Shown piece after piece: positions 8,884-17,640 of a DNA stretch of 64,000 nucleotides. Position numbers and translations under genes: made by a program. The stretch comes from Mangrovimicrobium sp033283325 (lineage in GTDB: Bacteria; Pseudomonadota; Gammaproteobacteria; Pseudomonadales; Halieaceae). Every line of letters starts with the position of its first letter. Within the stretch, counting starts at the first letter, position 1. The notes below the pieces were generated by a model. The model did not search any database, was not told where the DNA came from, and saw only the letters and a list, made by a program, of their open reading frames with translations. The stretch covers positions 186,001 to 250,000 of the forward strand of contig JAWMQO010000004.1 of NCBI GenBank assembly GCA_033283325.1, written 5' to 3'.

Positions 8884-10532
8884 GCCCGGTTTCCATGCAA
8901 GGGGACCGATGCGCTGGCGGGGCCGGGAAGAATTGCGGCACAAGTTGCTGAATACCAGATGCTATCGATCGGGGCCCTATGGATTCGCCGGGCGGTCCTG
9001 CGCGCAGCCAACACCAGCAGCGCTGCACCAGCCATCGCTACCAGGTCTACGACCAGGGTGTATCCCGGATGATTCCAGCCCCAGCCGGGTATAGCCAGCG
9101 ATAACAGGCTCGCCGTCGGTAGCAACGCACATGCAACCGCCGCTGCATAGAGTAGTTCCACCGCAGCTCTTGCTACCCCGCGAAGGAAGGCCCACAGCAG
9201 CGAGGTGAAAAACACCAGGTAGTAGATAAACTCATGCCCGTGATCCGACAGCGACTCCAGGCCTGGAATCAGTTTCGCCGAGGCGATACTGGCTGAAATG
9301 CCCGCTACGCAACCAAGCGTCACTCCGACTGTGAGCGCGCCCAAAAGCTTTGAAGCACGGCTCTGCTCGACCTTGCCCGGCAGGGATTTTTTCAGCTTTT
9401 TCCGCCGAGTTTCCAGCCACAGTAGATTCCCCGTATAAAACAGCACAGCGCCACCCAGCCCAAGCAGGAAATAGGTCCAGCGCACCGGGCTACCGCCGTA
9501 GGAACCGAAATGCAGGGTGAAAAAACTGGTGATACTCGCACCCACGGCGCTCTGCATGCCGGGCATGTAATCGGTCATCAGGATCTCGCCGCTATAGGGG
9601 TCGAGACCGACGACGCCGCCGTCTGGCGAACGCATACCGTAGCGGGGGTTGTCGCCGAAGACCACCAGCGCGGGCCCTGGCTGGCCGGCTCCGTTATAGA
9701 TCATCCGCCGGGGCACGAAATCAGGCTGCTGCTCTTTCAGGCGCGCGACAATCGCAGCAGGGGCAAGTCGCTCCTGGGCATCCGCCACTTCGGAAGGTAC
9801 GCCCCGCTGCCTTTCGATGAACGCGTTATTGCCATTGAATACCAGCAGTTCCTGGGCGCCGTAAATCTGGTCGTGAAAGGCGAATACGACCGAGGTCAGC
9901 GCCATGATCAGATGGAAGGGCAGACTGAAGATGCCGAGCAGGTTGTGAAAATCCAGCCACATCCGTTTCAGGTTTTTGCCCAGGCGGAAGGCGAACAAAT
10001 CGCTCACCAGCGTAGGCAGCAGGACGATCACACCGGAAACCAGCGCCACGCCATAGAGCAGGGCCACGACACCCATGATCGGCATCGCGATCCCGTGGGG
10101 CAGGAGCAGTCCGACCTGCCGGTGCAGGTCGTCCACCAGTTGCCCGACCGGCGACACGCCGCTGCTGCCGACCACGAGACTGCCGTCCGCGGCCAGGTTG
10201 GCGTGCATGAACTCGGGTAAGTCGTGGTCGTGGGCATCAGGGCTGGGCAGTTCCCAGGTCATGCGCGCCGGATAACGCGCGCTATTGTCGAGAATGATCT
10301 CATAGCCACCGCGTGCATCCGGGTATTCCGCGAGCACTCGCTCCACCAGTTCCGGGCTGCGATCCAGCGAGGTGACTTCACCCAGAGAAGGCGGTGGCGA
10401 GGACCATTCCTGCAGGGGTCCCTTGAACATGGTGATCGCCCCGGCGTAGAAGGCGATAAACAAAAACAGACCGCTGACGATTCCCGTCCAGGTGTGGACA
10501 TCCTTGTACATCTTGATGATATCGCTACGCAT
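8880..10532 (-). CDS. PepSY-associated TM helix protein (iron-regulated membrane protein)
   Basis: A 550-residue inner-membrane protein. An N-terminal helix (MYKDVHTWTGIVSGLFLFIAF) is typical of the PepSY_TM family, followed by a periplasmic PepSY-like region, a central helix pair, and four or five more helices at the C terminus. Relatives sit beside TonB receptors and are thought to help ferric-siderophore reduction or uptake. The spaced histidines in the helices could bind heme, but this is inference. It is the last gene of a DUF3325-DUF3649-PepSY operon reading from the shared Fur-box promoter at 11263. Confidence 0.8.
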   Translation of the reverse strand: MRSDIIKMYKDVHTWTGIVSGLFLFIAFYAGAITMFKGPLQEWSSPPPSLGEVTSLDRSPELVERVLAEYPDARGGYEIILDNSARYPARMTWELPSPDAHDHDLPEFMHANLAADGSLVVGSSGVSPVGQLVDDLHRQVGLLLPHGIAMPIMGVVALLYGVALVSGVIVLLPTLVSDLFAFRLGKNLKRMWLDFHNLLGIFSLPFHLIMALTSVVFAFHDQIYGAQELLVFNGNNAFIERQRGVPSEVADAQERLAPAAIVARLKEQQPDFVPRRMIYNGAGQPGPALVVFGDNPRYGMRSPDGGVVGLDPYSGEILMTDYMPGMQSAVGASITSFFTLHFGSYGGSPVRWTYFLLGLGGAVLFYTGNLLWLETRRKKLKKSLPGKVEQSRASKLLGALTVGVTLGCVAGISASIASAKLIPGLESLSDHGHEFIYYLVFFTSLLWAFLRGVARAAVELLYAAAVACALLPTASLLSLAIPGWGWNHPGYTLVVDLVAMAGAALLVLAARRTARRIHRAPIDSIWYSATCAAILPGPASASVPLHGNRA

Positions 10533-10575
10533 TTCGATTACCGCTATTCAGTGGGATGAAACCTTTCACCAGGGG

Positions 10576-10857
10576 CTACACGAGCAGCAACAGAACCCAG
10601 GCGACGATATTGGCCGCCCCCAGCCAGAGCCAGGCCTGCAGGCTCGAGCGGAAGAGAAAGCAGGTGCTGAGCACTGCGACCAGCAAGGGTGACGCCAGCC
10701 ACATCGCAAACTGGTGCTCCACGGCGAAACGGCCGACCCCGCCCATGCCATAACGTGCCACCAGGCCCCCAATGGCCAGCGAGAGCAGGAAACCGAGCAC
10801 GCAGCCCGCGCCCACCTTGCCGAACCAGTCCTGGCTGGAGTAGCGGAATGACTTCAC
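10576..10857 (-). CDS. DUF3649-type small membrane protein
   Basis: A 93-residue protein with three hydrophobic helices and a short polar N terminus (SFRYSSQDWFGKV). It matches the DUF3649 partner usually found between DUF3325 and PepSY genes in iron-uptake loci; the call rests on size, topology and position. GTG at 10857 overlaps the stop of the upstream gene, so the two are translationally coupled. The in-frame extension upstream of that GTG is arginine- and proline-rich antisense-like sequence and is not coding. Confidence 0.65.
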   Translation of the reverse strand: MKSFRYSSQDWFGKVGAGCVLGFLLSLAIGGLVARYGMGGVGRFAVEHQFAMWLASPLLVAVLSTCFLFRSSLQAWLWLGAANIVAWVLLLLV

Positions 10858-11150
10858 TGGCTGCCCTCCTCCATCCTGGTAGCCGCGCCGTGGCGCAACC
10901 AGGCGATCAGCAGGGGCGGCAGGGTCCACAGGAGCATCAGGCCGCTGAACAGGATGAAGACCGAAATCGCCGGCGCGAAAGACCTGCTCAGCAAATACAG
11001 CAAAGCCAGGGCCAGTACGAGGCCTTCGAAGGCCAGCCGGCGCCGCGGCAACTCGCGATTGAAAAGCCTCTGGTGGGGGCTTGATAGGTAGAGAAAAAGC
11101 GCCGCCATCAACAGGCAGGCGGCAGTTGTCGCACTCAGCAGGGTAGTCAC
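10854..11150 (-). CDS. DUF3325-type small membrane protein
   Basis: A 98-residue protein with an N-terminal hydrophobic helix, a basic connector (NRELPRRRL) and two further helices. The DUF3325 call rests on size, topology and the conserved gene order DUF3325-DUF3649-PepSY beside a TonB receptor. GTG at 11150 is chosen because the first membrane helix begins within ten residues; a longer frame to 11243 lacks a plausible leader. It is first in the operon, about 110 bases from the Fur box. Confidence 0.65.
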   Translation of the reverse strand: MTTLLSATTAACLLMAALFLYLSSPHQRLFNRELPRRRLAFEGLVLALALLYLLSRSFAPAISVFILFSGLMLLWTLPPLLIAWLRHGAATRMEEGSQ

Positions 11151-11262
11151 GCTTGAAACCTCGGAATTCACCTCTCGCCCGGGGCTGCCGGACTTGCGAT
11201 GGTGTTGCGCCGTGAAGATCACGGGAAAAGCGCAGTATGGCACTGCTTGTCGCTTTATTGCA

Positions 11263-11281
11263 AATGAGAGTAATTATCATT
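11263..11281. promoter_or_regulatory. Fur box in a divergent promoter
   Basis: A 19-base site reading, on the minus strand, AATGATAATTACTCTCATT, close to the Fur consensus of GATAAT-type hexamers. On the plus strand it lies between a candidate -35 (TTGCAA, 11258-11263) and -10 (TATATT, 11282-11287), spaced by 18 bases. Fur-Fe would therefore block the TonB receptor promoter, and probably also the minus-strand operon. This fits the known iron-starvation control of such genes. Confidence 0.7.
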
Positions 11282-11401
11282 TATATTTGCGATAGAGTGA
11301 TCGCGTCATCCCGATAACGCGAGACGGCGGCCCTTTCCCCGCCCGCACTCGCGCCAGTCGATAAAGCGCGTTCCCAACCACATGACACCGAGGATAACCC
11401 C

Positions 11402-13480
11402 GTGAACCATATCCACCGACCGCGCCTGGCGCGTTTCCCGCTGGCTCTACTGCCTCTCGCTACCACGGCGGCGATAAGCAGCCTGGCGACGGCCGACGAG
11501 AGCGCCCCACCCGTAGCGACAGCTGAACCCGTGCTCGAGCATATCGTCGTCACCGGCGAAAAATCCCAGCGCTCGCTGAAAGACACGACATCCTCCGTAT
11601 CAGTCCTCTCCGCGGAGGCCCTGAATACCCTGCAGAACTACACCGTCAACGGCGTGCTCTCCGAGGTCCCCAATGTCGTGGTCACCACCGGCACGGTAGC
11701 CAATGTACGCGGCGTCACCGGCAACGGTTCCGCCGGCGGCTTCAACTCTATCACCGGCGGCGCCAACGCCCGGGTCTCAACCCTGATTGACGGCGTGGCG
11801 GAGCCCTTCGTCGCCGACCTGAGCGGCGACTCGGGTATCTGGGACATCGAGCAGATAGAGGTCTACCGCGGCCCGCAATCCACCAGTAACGGCCGCAACA
11901 GCATCGGCGGCATGGTCTTCATCAAGACCAAGGACCCGGAATTCGAGTGGGATGGCGCGGTGCGGGCAGGCTACCGCGACCAGGACCGCTACCTCGACGG
12001 CGCCGCCATGCTAAATGCCCCGCTGGTGGAAGATACCCTGGCCCTGCGTGTCGCCGCAGAGAAGCTCGAGGCCCGGACCCTCACTGACGATAGCGGCTTC
12101 GAAAGCAATCCACCGGACTACGACCTCAACGAAATAGACGCCCTGCGACTCAAGACCAAACTGCTCTGGGCGCCCAGCGACGACTTCAGTGCACTGCTGA
12201 CCTACTCGGGGAACAACGAACAGGGCGACACTGGGCGCGTCTTCTACACTGCGGACGACCCCTACGCCTTCAAACGCAGCTTCTACCGCAATATCGAGAC
12301 CGATTCCGACACCCTCAGCCTGCGCCTCGACTACCGCTTCAACGACTACGTTTCGCTGAACGTTCTCGCCGCCACCATGGACTACCAGTGGGGCTTCGAA
12401 GGCTACGAGGCGGACCCGGCGCTGGAGCAGGACGTGGTGTTTGACGACTCCAATAACACGCTCGACGCCCGCCTGAACCTGGGCCAGTCCGGCGACAGCC
12501 TGAGCGGATTCGTGGGCCTGGCGTATTTCGAGCGGGAGCAGGACTTCGAGAGCACCGGCGCCTACGAATACCTGGGCGACGACCAGAGCGACTCCACATC
12601 GCTTTACGGCGAACTGACCTGGGCCCTGACCGACCGCTTGCGCCTCACCGGCGGCCTGCGGGTGGAGCAACTACAGCAGGAGCGCTACTTCAACTACATC
12701 ACCTACGACAAGGCCAGTAAGCTCGAGACCGACAAGACCATCACCCTGCCCAAGGCAGTCCTGCAATACGATCTCAGCGACAGCACTACAGTCGGTATCA
12801 GCGCACGCCAGGGCTACAGCGCGCCGGGCGGCGCCTTTGCCTTCGCCAGCGGCAATTACTATTACTTCGACGAGGAGAAGGTGAACACCTACGAGGCCTC
12901 CCTGCGCAGCAGCTTCCTCGCGGGGAATCTGGACCTCAACGCCAACCTCTTCTACAACGATTACGATGGCTACCAGGCGCTGAATTCCAGCCGGGAAATC
13001 ACCAACATGGAAGCGGTGAACACCTACGGCCTGGAACTGCAGCTGCGGGCGCTACTGACCCGGCGCCTGGAACTGACCGGGGGACTGGGCCTGCTGGAAA
13101 CGCAGATCAGCAACCCGGGCGCCAGCTACGAGAGCGTCGAGGGCAACGAGTTGAGCACCGCCCCCAACATTACCGCTAACCTGGGCCTCTACTACAACTT
13201 CAGCGATGCCTTCGGCGCCGGCCTCTTCGCCCAGTACGTGGACGAGTACTACGGCGACCTCGAGAACACCGACGAGCGCATCGCCGGCGACTACACCCTC
13301 GCCCGCCTCAGCGCCAACTACAGCGCGGACAGCTGGACGGTTTCCGCCTACGTGAACAACCTTTTCGACAAAGAGGCCTACACCGTCAACGAACCCCCGG
13401 GCCGCGGCGCCCCCCTGGGCTACGCCGCTATTGTCGCTCCGCGGACCGTCGGCCTGACGGTGACTTTCAACTTCCTCTAG
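11402..13480 (+). CDS. TonB-dependent outer-membrane receptor (iron-related)
   Basis: A receptor of 692 residues. A signal peptide ends near ATADE, and a TonB-box-like EHIVVTGEK is followed by a plug domain with the usual GPQSTSNGRNSIGGMVFIKT segment. A 22-strand barrel rich in aromatic residues ends in TVTFNFL, with the penultimate-aromatic pattern of outer-membrane proteins. The GTG start has GAGG upstream. The Fur box and divergent PepSY operon point to ferric-siderophore uptake; the ligand is unknown. Confidence 0.88.
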   Translation: MNHIHRPRLARFPLALLPLATTAAISSLATADESAPPVATAEPVLEHIVVTGEKSQRSLKDTTSSVSVLSAEALNTLQNYTVNGVLSEVPNVVVTTGTVANVRGVTGNGSAGGFNSITGGANARVSTLIDGVAEPFVADLSGDSGIWDIEQIEVYRGPQSTSNGRNSIGGMVFIKTKDPEFEWDGAVRAGYRDQDRYLDGAAMLNAPLVEDTLALRVAAEKLEARTLTDDSGFESNPPDYDLNEIDALRLKTKLLWAPSDDFSALLTYSGNNEQGDTGRVFYTADDPYAFKRSFYRNIETDSDTLSLRLDYRFNDYVSLNVLAATMDYQWGFEGYEADPALEQDVVFDDSNNTLDARLNLGQSGDSLSGFVGLAYFEREQDFESTGAYEYLGDDQSDSTSLYGELTWALTDRLRLTGGLRVEQLQQERYFNYITYDKASKLETDKTITLPKAVLQYDLSDSTTVGISARQGYSAPGGAFAFASGNYYYFDEEKVNTYEASLRSSFLAGNLDLNANLFYNDYDGYQALNSSREITNMEAVNTYGLELQLRALLTRRLELTGGLGLLETQISNPGASYESVEGNELSTAPNITANLGLYYNFSDAFGAGLFAQYVDEYYGDLENTDERIAGDYTLARLSANYSADSWTVSAYVNNLFDKEAYTVNEPPGRGAPLGYAAIVAPRTVGLTVTFNFL

Positions 13481-13507
13481 GCAGCACCGGCCTCCCTCAC
13501 CCCCGGC

Positions 13508-13532
13508 ATCCGGGGCCTTCAGGGCCCCGGAT
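13508..13532 (+). terminator. GC-rich hairpin after the TonB receptor gene
   Basis: A perfect ten-base stem (ATCCGGGGCC with GGCCCCGGAT) around a five-base loop, 28 bases after the receptor stop. There is no T-run after it, so intrinsic termination is not certain. It may act as an mRNA 3' end stabiliser. Confidence 0.5.
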
Positions 13533-13694
13533 ACCCAATTCGCGCGCTCCCGGTGCGGTTCAGGGGTGCACGGAGTGTTAAAAACTCTTCACCTGCTGTC
13601 ATATCTTTCAGGGCCAATAGCCACTACATTGGGCGCTTGCCAAACCAGGGCTGGCGGGTAGGACCCCGGTCCGGAAGCTACAGGTCACAAAGAT

Positions 13695-14963
13695 ATGAAC
13701 TCCATAAGCGAAATGACGATTGCCGATCCCGCGACTATGCAGGATCCCTACGACTTCTATGCCCGCCTGCGCGAAGAAGACCCCGTCCACTACGACGAGA
13801 AACTGGGCGCCTGGCTGGTAACCCGCTATGCGGATATCGCCGCCGTGGCCCGCGACACCGTCGTCTACTCGGATGAAATGCGGGTGGCGGCATCGGTGCG
13901 CTCGCCCTACCAGGACGAAGCCAACGAGTACATCAAGAGCAAGGGTTACTACCTGCTGGACCCCTCCGACAGCTTCAAGGTGGACGGCGAACTGCACAAG
14001 CGGCGCCGCAAGCTGGTTGCCCACGCCTTTACCGCCCACGCGGTAGCGGCGATGGCCGACCGGGTGGCCGAGCTCTGTCGTGAGCAGATGGACACCTTCC
14101 GTGACGGCGGCGAGGTCGACCTGTTCAAGCAATACGCGGTTCCGGTGCCGATCAACGTTATCTGCGACGCCCTCGGCCTGCCCCTGGACCGCACCAGTGA
14201 CGTCAGCCGCGCCGCTGATTCGATGGTTGCCCGCGCCGGCAAGGGCGCCACCCGGGAAGAGGCCTTCCAGCACGCGGACAACATCATGCAGCTGCAGCAA
14301 TTCGCCCGGGAGGCCATCGAGGAGCGCCGCAGGGAACCCCGCGGCGACCTGATTTCCCAGGTCGTGAACGCCGGCCCCGAAGAGAGCACCGGCGAGGAGC
14401 TGACCGAGCAGGAACTGATGTCCATCGTCTCCGTATCGATCGCCGGCGGCGTCGATACCACCCGCAACACCATTGCCTACGCGCTCTACACCCTGGCAAC
14501 CCGGCCCGAGTTGCTCAAGCGCCTCCAGGAATCCGAGCAGCAGGACAAGGACATCGCCGCCCTGTGCGAGGAAACCCTGCGTTACTACGCTCCGGTTCCG
14601 GCCCTGCCCCGGGTCACCACGGAGGACACCGAACTGGGTGGAAAGGCCATCCCGAAAGATTCCCTGGTCTTCCTCTGCTGGGCCTCCGGCAACCGGGACC
14701 CGGAACGCTTCGAGAACCCGGACGAGTTCAGCATCGACCGCCCGGCCTCCGCACAGCACCTGTCCTTCGGTACCGGCGTGCATATCTGCCTCGGCGCCAT
14801 GCTGGCGCGCAACGAGGTGAAGGCGGCGCTCAAGGAATTCGTCAATTCGGTGGAGTCCGTCGAACTGGCGGTACCGGTGGACGATCTCGACTACAGCGAC
14901 AGCCTGGTGATCCTGCGCGGCATGAACAGCCTGCCGGTACGGCTGAAAATGAAACAAAGCTGA
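13695..14963 (+). CDS. Cytochrome P450
   Basis: A second soluble P450, 422 residues. The heme loop is SFGTGVHICLG with C365 as ligand, closer to consensus than the first P450. The I-helix reads AGGVDTTRNT, and the K-helix E-x-x-R is CEETLRYYAPV. It lies between two TonB-receptor genes but has its own upstream region and a strong terminator behind it, so it is probably monocistronic. Substrate and electron donors are unknown; no ferredoxin gene is in the window. Confidence 0.9.
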   Translation: MNSISEMTIADPATMQDPYDFYARLREEDPVHYDEKLGAWLVTRYADIAAVARDTVVYSDEMRVAASVRSPYQDEANEYIKSKGYYLLDPSDSFKVDGELHKRRRKLVAHAFTAHAVAAMADRVAELCREQMDTFRDGGEVDLFKQYAVPVPINVICDALGLPLDRTSDVSRAADSMVARAGKGATREEAFQHADNIMQLQQFAREAIEERRREPRGDLISQVVNAGPEESTGEELTEQELMSIVSVSIAGGVDTTRNTIAYALYTLATRPELLKRLQESEQQDKDIAALCEETLRYYAPVPALPRVTTEDTELGGKAIPKDSLVFLCWASGNRDPERFENPDEFSIDRPASAQHLSFGTGVHICLGAMLARNEVKAALKEFVNSVESVELAVPVDDLDYSDSLVILRGMNSLPVRLKMKQS

Positions 14964-14986
14964 TCTAGTAGCGCGCGCTCTCCATC

Positions 14987-15017
14987 AGGGCCGTCGCTAG
15001 CGCGACGGCCCTTTTTT
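14987..15017 (+). terminator. Rho-independent terminator after the P450 gene
   Basis: A perfect eleven-base stem (AGGGCCGTCGC with GCGACGGCCCT) around a four-base loop, followed directly by a run of six T. It ends 54 bases after the P450 stop and is the clearest intrinsic terminator in the window. Confidence 0.88.
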
Positions 15018-15067
15018 GTGTCGAAAATAACCAGCCGTCACTAAATTTTCATTTTTGCGACAGCCGG

Positions 15068-15085
15068 TTGTCATAAAAATTCCTT
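15068..15085 (+). promoter_or_regulatory. Possible degenerate Pho box
   Basis: TTGTCAT at 15068-15074 matches six of seven bases of the PhoB half-site CTGTCAT. After the expected four-base A spacer comes a poor second half-site (ATTCCTT). It sits about 120 bases before the TonB receptor that precedes the PhoD phosphatase. The partner half-site is weak, so this is only a candidate. Confidence 0.25.
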
Positions 15086-15204
15086 AATTTCCCCTTGTCC
15101 CCAGCGGAGCAGCCAAGACTCGGCGCGGACCACTTACAGCATCATTCAAAGTTTTCGACAACCGAACCGTGCCCGGGCAACACCCGGCGCCATAGGGGTT
15201 TACC

Positions 15205-17571
15205 ATGCCTGAAATTTCCCGTCGCGCACTGCCGCTGGCGGTGCTTGCCGCACTGCCGATCATCCAGACACACGCCCAGGACATCGATCCGGAGCGCCTG
15301 GAAGAGGTGATCGTCACCTCCCAGCCCGTGGCCTACGCCAACGCCGATGTCACCCCCGAAATGAAGGAGCGCGTCGCTCCTATCGCCTCGCCCCTGGCCG
15401 CGGTCTTCACCCTGCCCGGCGTACTGGTCGGCGAGGGCGACCAGTTCGGCGGCGACGACTGGTCCACCTTTATCTCCATGCGCGGCTTCCAGACCAACCT
15501 GGACGAGCAACAGATCGGGATCACCGTGGACGGCATCCCCAACGGTAACTCCAATTACGGCGGCGGCTCCAAGGCGAACCGCTTCATCGACACGCCCAAC
15601 ATGGAAACCGTCAGGGTGTCCCAGGGCACCGCAGACATCACTTCGCGCTCCAACGAAGCACTCGGTGGAACCCTGGACTTCGTCACCGACAACCCGCTGG
15701 AAGAGGAGCGCATGCGCTTCCTGCTGAACTTCGGCGAATACGATGCCCAGAAGTACTACGCGCGCTACGACACCGGCCGTATCTTTAACGACAGCACGCG
15801 CCTGTGGATCAGCCTGTCGTCCTCCGACTCCAAGACCTGGATCGATGAAAGCGGTGAATCCAATCGCGAGCACGCCGCCGCCAAGTTCGTCACCGACGTC
15901 AATGACAACTTCGCCATCACCGGCTACCTGGCCTGGGACGATGTCCACGAAGACAACTACCAGCGTGTTTCCATCGACCAGTTCAAGGCCGACCCGGACT
16001 GGGACCGCCTGACCGGCGACTGGAGCGGCATTCCGCACATCGACCAGGTCTACCGCCCGGGCTGGTCCACCCTGCGCGAGAACAAGTTGGCCTACCTGAA
16101 GTTCGATTTCGCCACCGGGCCGGTGGAGTGGAAGCTGAATACCTACTGGCATGACAACGAGGGTCGCGGTGACTGGCTGCCCCCCTACATCGTGGACATC
16201 ATCGACGACCAGGGCGGCCCGGAAAGCGAACTCACCGCTGGTCCCGCGGGCGGCTTCGACGGCGGCAGCGCCATCGGCAGGATCACCTTCGTCGACGCCA
16301 ACAGTGTCGCCCTCTCGCCGGAGCCCGGCTGCAGCAGCAGCCTGACCTTCCCCTACGGCGGCGCCGGCCCGGAATACGATCCGGCCTGTTTCGCCCCCGG
16401 GGCGATCCCGGTCAGTTCCTACCGCACCACCAACTACTGGAAGGAGCGCCTGGGCGCCAACGCCGACGTGGTCTGGACACTGGCCTTCAATGACAGACTG
16501 GTCAACACCCTGGCCGGCGGCCTGTGGTGGGAGGACTACGAGCGCGACGAGACCCGCACCTGGCAGAAGATCATCGACGCCCGTTCCAGCTACAACTTCG
16601 ACGGCCGCGAGTACTGGACCCAGTACGACCGCAGCTACCAGGTCGATACCCTGATGTACTACCTACAGGACAAACTCGATATCGGCCTGTTCAGCATCAA
16701 CCTCGGCTTCAGGGAGTTCCTGGTAGACCTCGAGCGCAGTGACAACTTCACTGGCGAGCACTCCGACACTGTCGACTCCGATTCCGACCCGCTGTTCTCC
16801 TCAGGCGTGGTTGCCCGCATGCCCTTCGTGGATGGCCTTTCCCTGTTTGCGGGTTATTCCGAAAACTTTGCCGCCATCAAGGACGAGGTCCTGGAGCGCG
16901 AGGCCTCGGCGCTGGAGAACATCGAACCGGAGACCGCGGACAACATCGACATCGGCATCCGTTGGGAAGGCCGCTCGACCTTCGTCACCTTCACCTACTA
17001 CGAGATCGAGTTCGACAACCGCCTGACCTACATTCCCGCCAGCACCACCGCCGGCATCAACTACCTGGTCGGCACCGACGGCACCTACCTGAATGTCGGC
17101 GGCGTGGACTCCAGCGGCATCGAAGTTGCGGGCACCTGGGACATCAGCGAAAACTTCCGCTTCTACGCCTCCTTCACTGACAACCAGTCGGAGTACAAAG
17201 GCACCGGGGATTCCGAACTCGATGCGGAACTGGGCATCGAGCCGGGCAACACAGTCGCGGGCTCCGCGGAGCGCATGGCCGCCCTCTCCCTGGACTGGAC
17301 CCGCAATGCCTACCGGGCAGGCCTCACCGGCCGCTGGGTCGACGAGCGCGAGTTGAACGAGGCAAACACGCTGCAGGTTCCCGACTACAGCGTGGTGGAT
17401 TTCTACGTCGGCGTGGGCGGGGACGAGATCAGCGAACTGCTGCGGGGCGTGGACTTCTCCCTCCTGGTCAATAACCTCTTCGACGAGGATTACCTGGGCG
17501 GCATCTCCGGCGGCGGCGCCTGGATCGGCCCCGGTCGCACCGCATCCTTCAGCGTCCGCGCGGACTTCTGA
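15205..17571 (+). CDS. TonB-dependent outer-membrane receptor
   Basis: A receptor of 788 residues with a signal peptide (to about THAQ), a TonB-box-like EEVIVTS, a plug (TVDGIPNGNSNYGGG, then GGTLDFVT) and a long beta-barrel ending in ASFSVRADF. An extracellular loop around residues 360-400 contains two cysteines that may form a disulfide. The PhoD phosphatase gene follows after 69 bases on the same strand, so import of a phosphorus compound or its product is a reasonable guess. The ligand is not readable from sequence. Confidence 0.85.
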   Translation: MPEISRRALPLAVLAALPIIQTHAQDIDPERLEEVIVTSQPVAYANADVTPEMKERVAPIASPLAAVFTLPGVLVGEGDQFGGDDWSTFISMRGFQTNLDEQQIGITVDGIPNGNSNYGGGSKANRFIDTPNMETVRVSQGTADITSRSNEALGGTLDFVTDNPLEEERMRFLLNFGEYDAQKYYARYDTGRIFNDSTRLWISLSSSDSKTWIDESGESNREHAAAKFVTDVNDNFAITGYLAWDDVHEDNYQRVSIDQFKADPDWDRLTGDWSGIPHIDQVYRPGWSTLRENKLAYLKFDFATGPVEWKLNTYWHDNEGRGDWLPPYIVDIIDDQGGPESELTAGPAGGFDGGSAIGRITFVDANSVALSPEPGCSSSLTFPYGGAGPEYDPACFAPGAIPVSSYRTTNYWKERLGANADVVWTLAFNDRLVNTLAGGLWWEDYERDETRTWQKIIDARSSYNFDGREYWTQYDRSYQVDTLMYYLQDKLDIGLFSINLGFREFLVDLERSDNFTGEHSDTVDSDSDPLFSSGVVARMPFVDGLSLFAGYSENFAAIKDEVLEREASALENIEPETADNIDIGIRWEGRSTFVTFTYYEIEFDNRLTYIPASTTAGINYLVGTDGTYLNVGGVDSSGIEVAGTWDISENFRFYASFTDNQSEYKGTGDSELDAELGIEPGNTVAGSAERMAALSLDWTRNAYRAGLTGRWVDERELNEANTLQVPDYSVVDFYVGVGGDEISELLRGVDFSLLVNNLFDEDYLGGISGGGAWIGPGRTASFSVRADF

Positions 17572-17583
17572 TAGGCTGCTTGT

Positions 17584-17614
17584 CGGCGGCGCGTTCCCCG
17601 GAACGCTGCCGCCG
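17584..17614 (+). other. Strong hairpin between TonB receptor and phoD-like gene
   Basis: A stem formed by GGCGGC plus GCGTTCC pairing with GGAACGC plus GCCGCC, with a single bulged T and a two-base loop. No T-run follows. It may limit read-through or set the expression ratio between the receptor and the phosphatase. Confidence 0.45.
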
Positions 17615-17640
17615 GTAATATTCAAGCGAGGAGAGGCAGT

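Noticed and set aside
13608..14957. Minus-strand open frame opposite the second P450
   Set aside because: The P450 on the plus strand has all heme and I-helix motifs; the antisense product has none.
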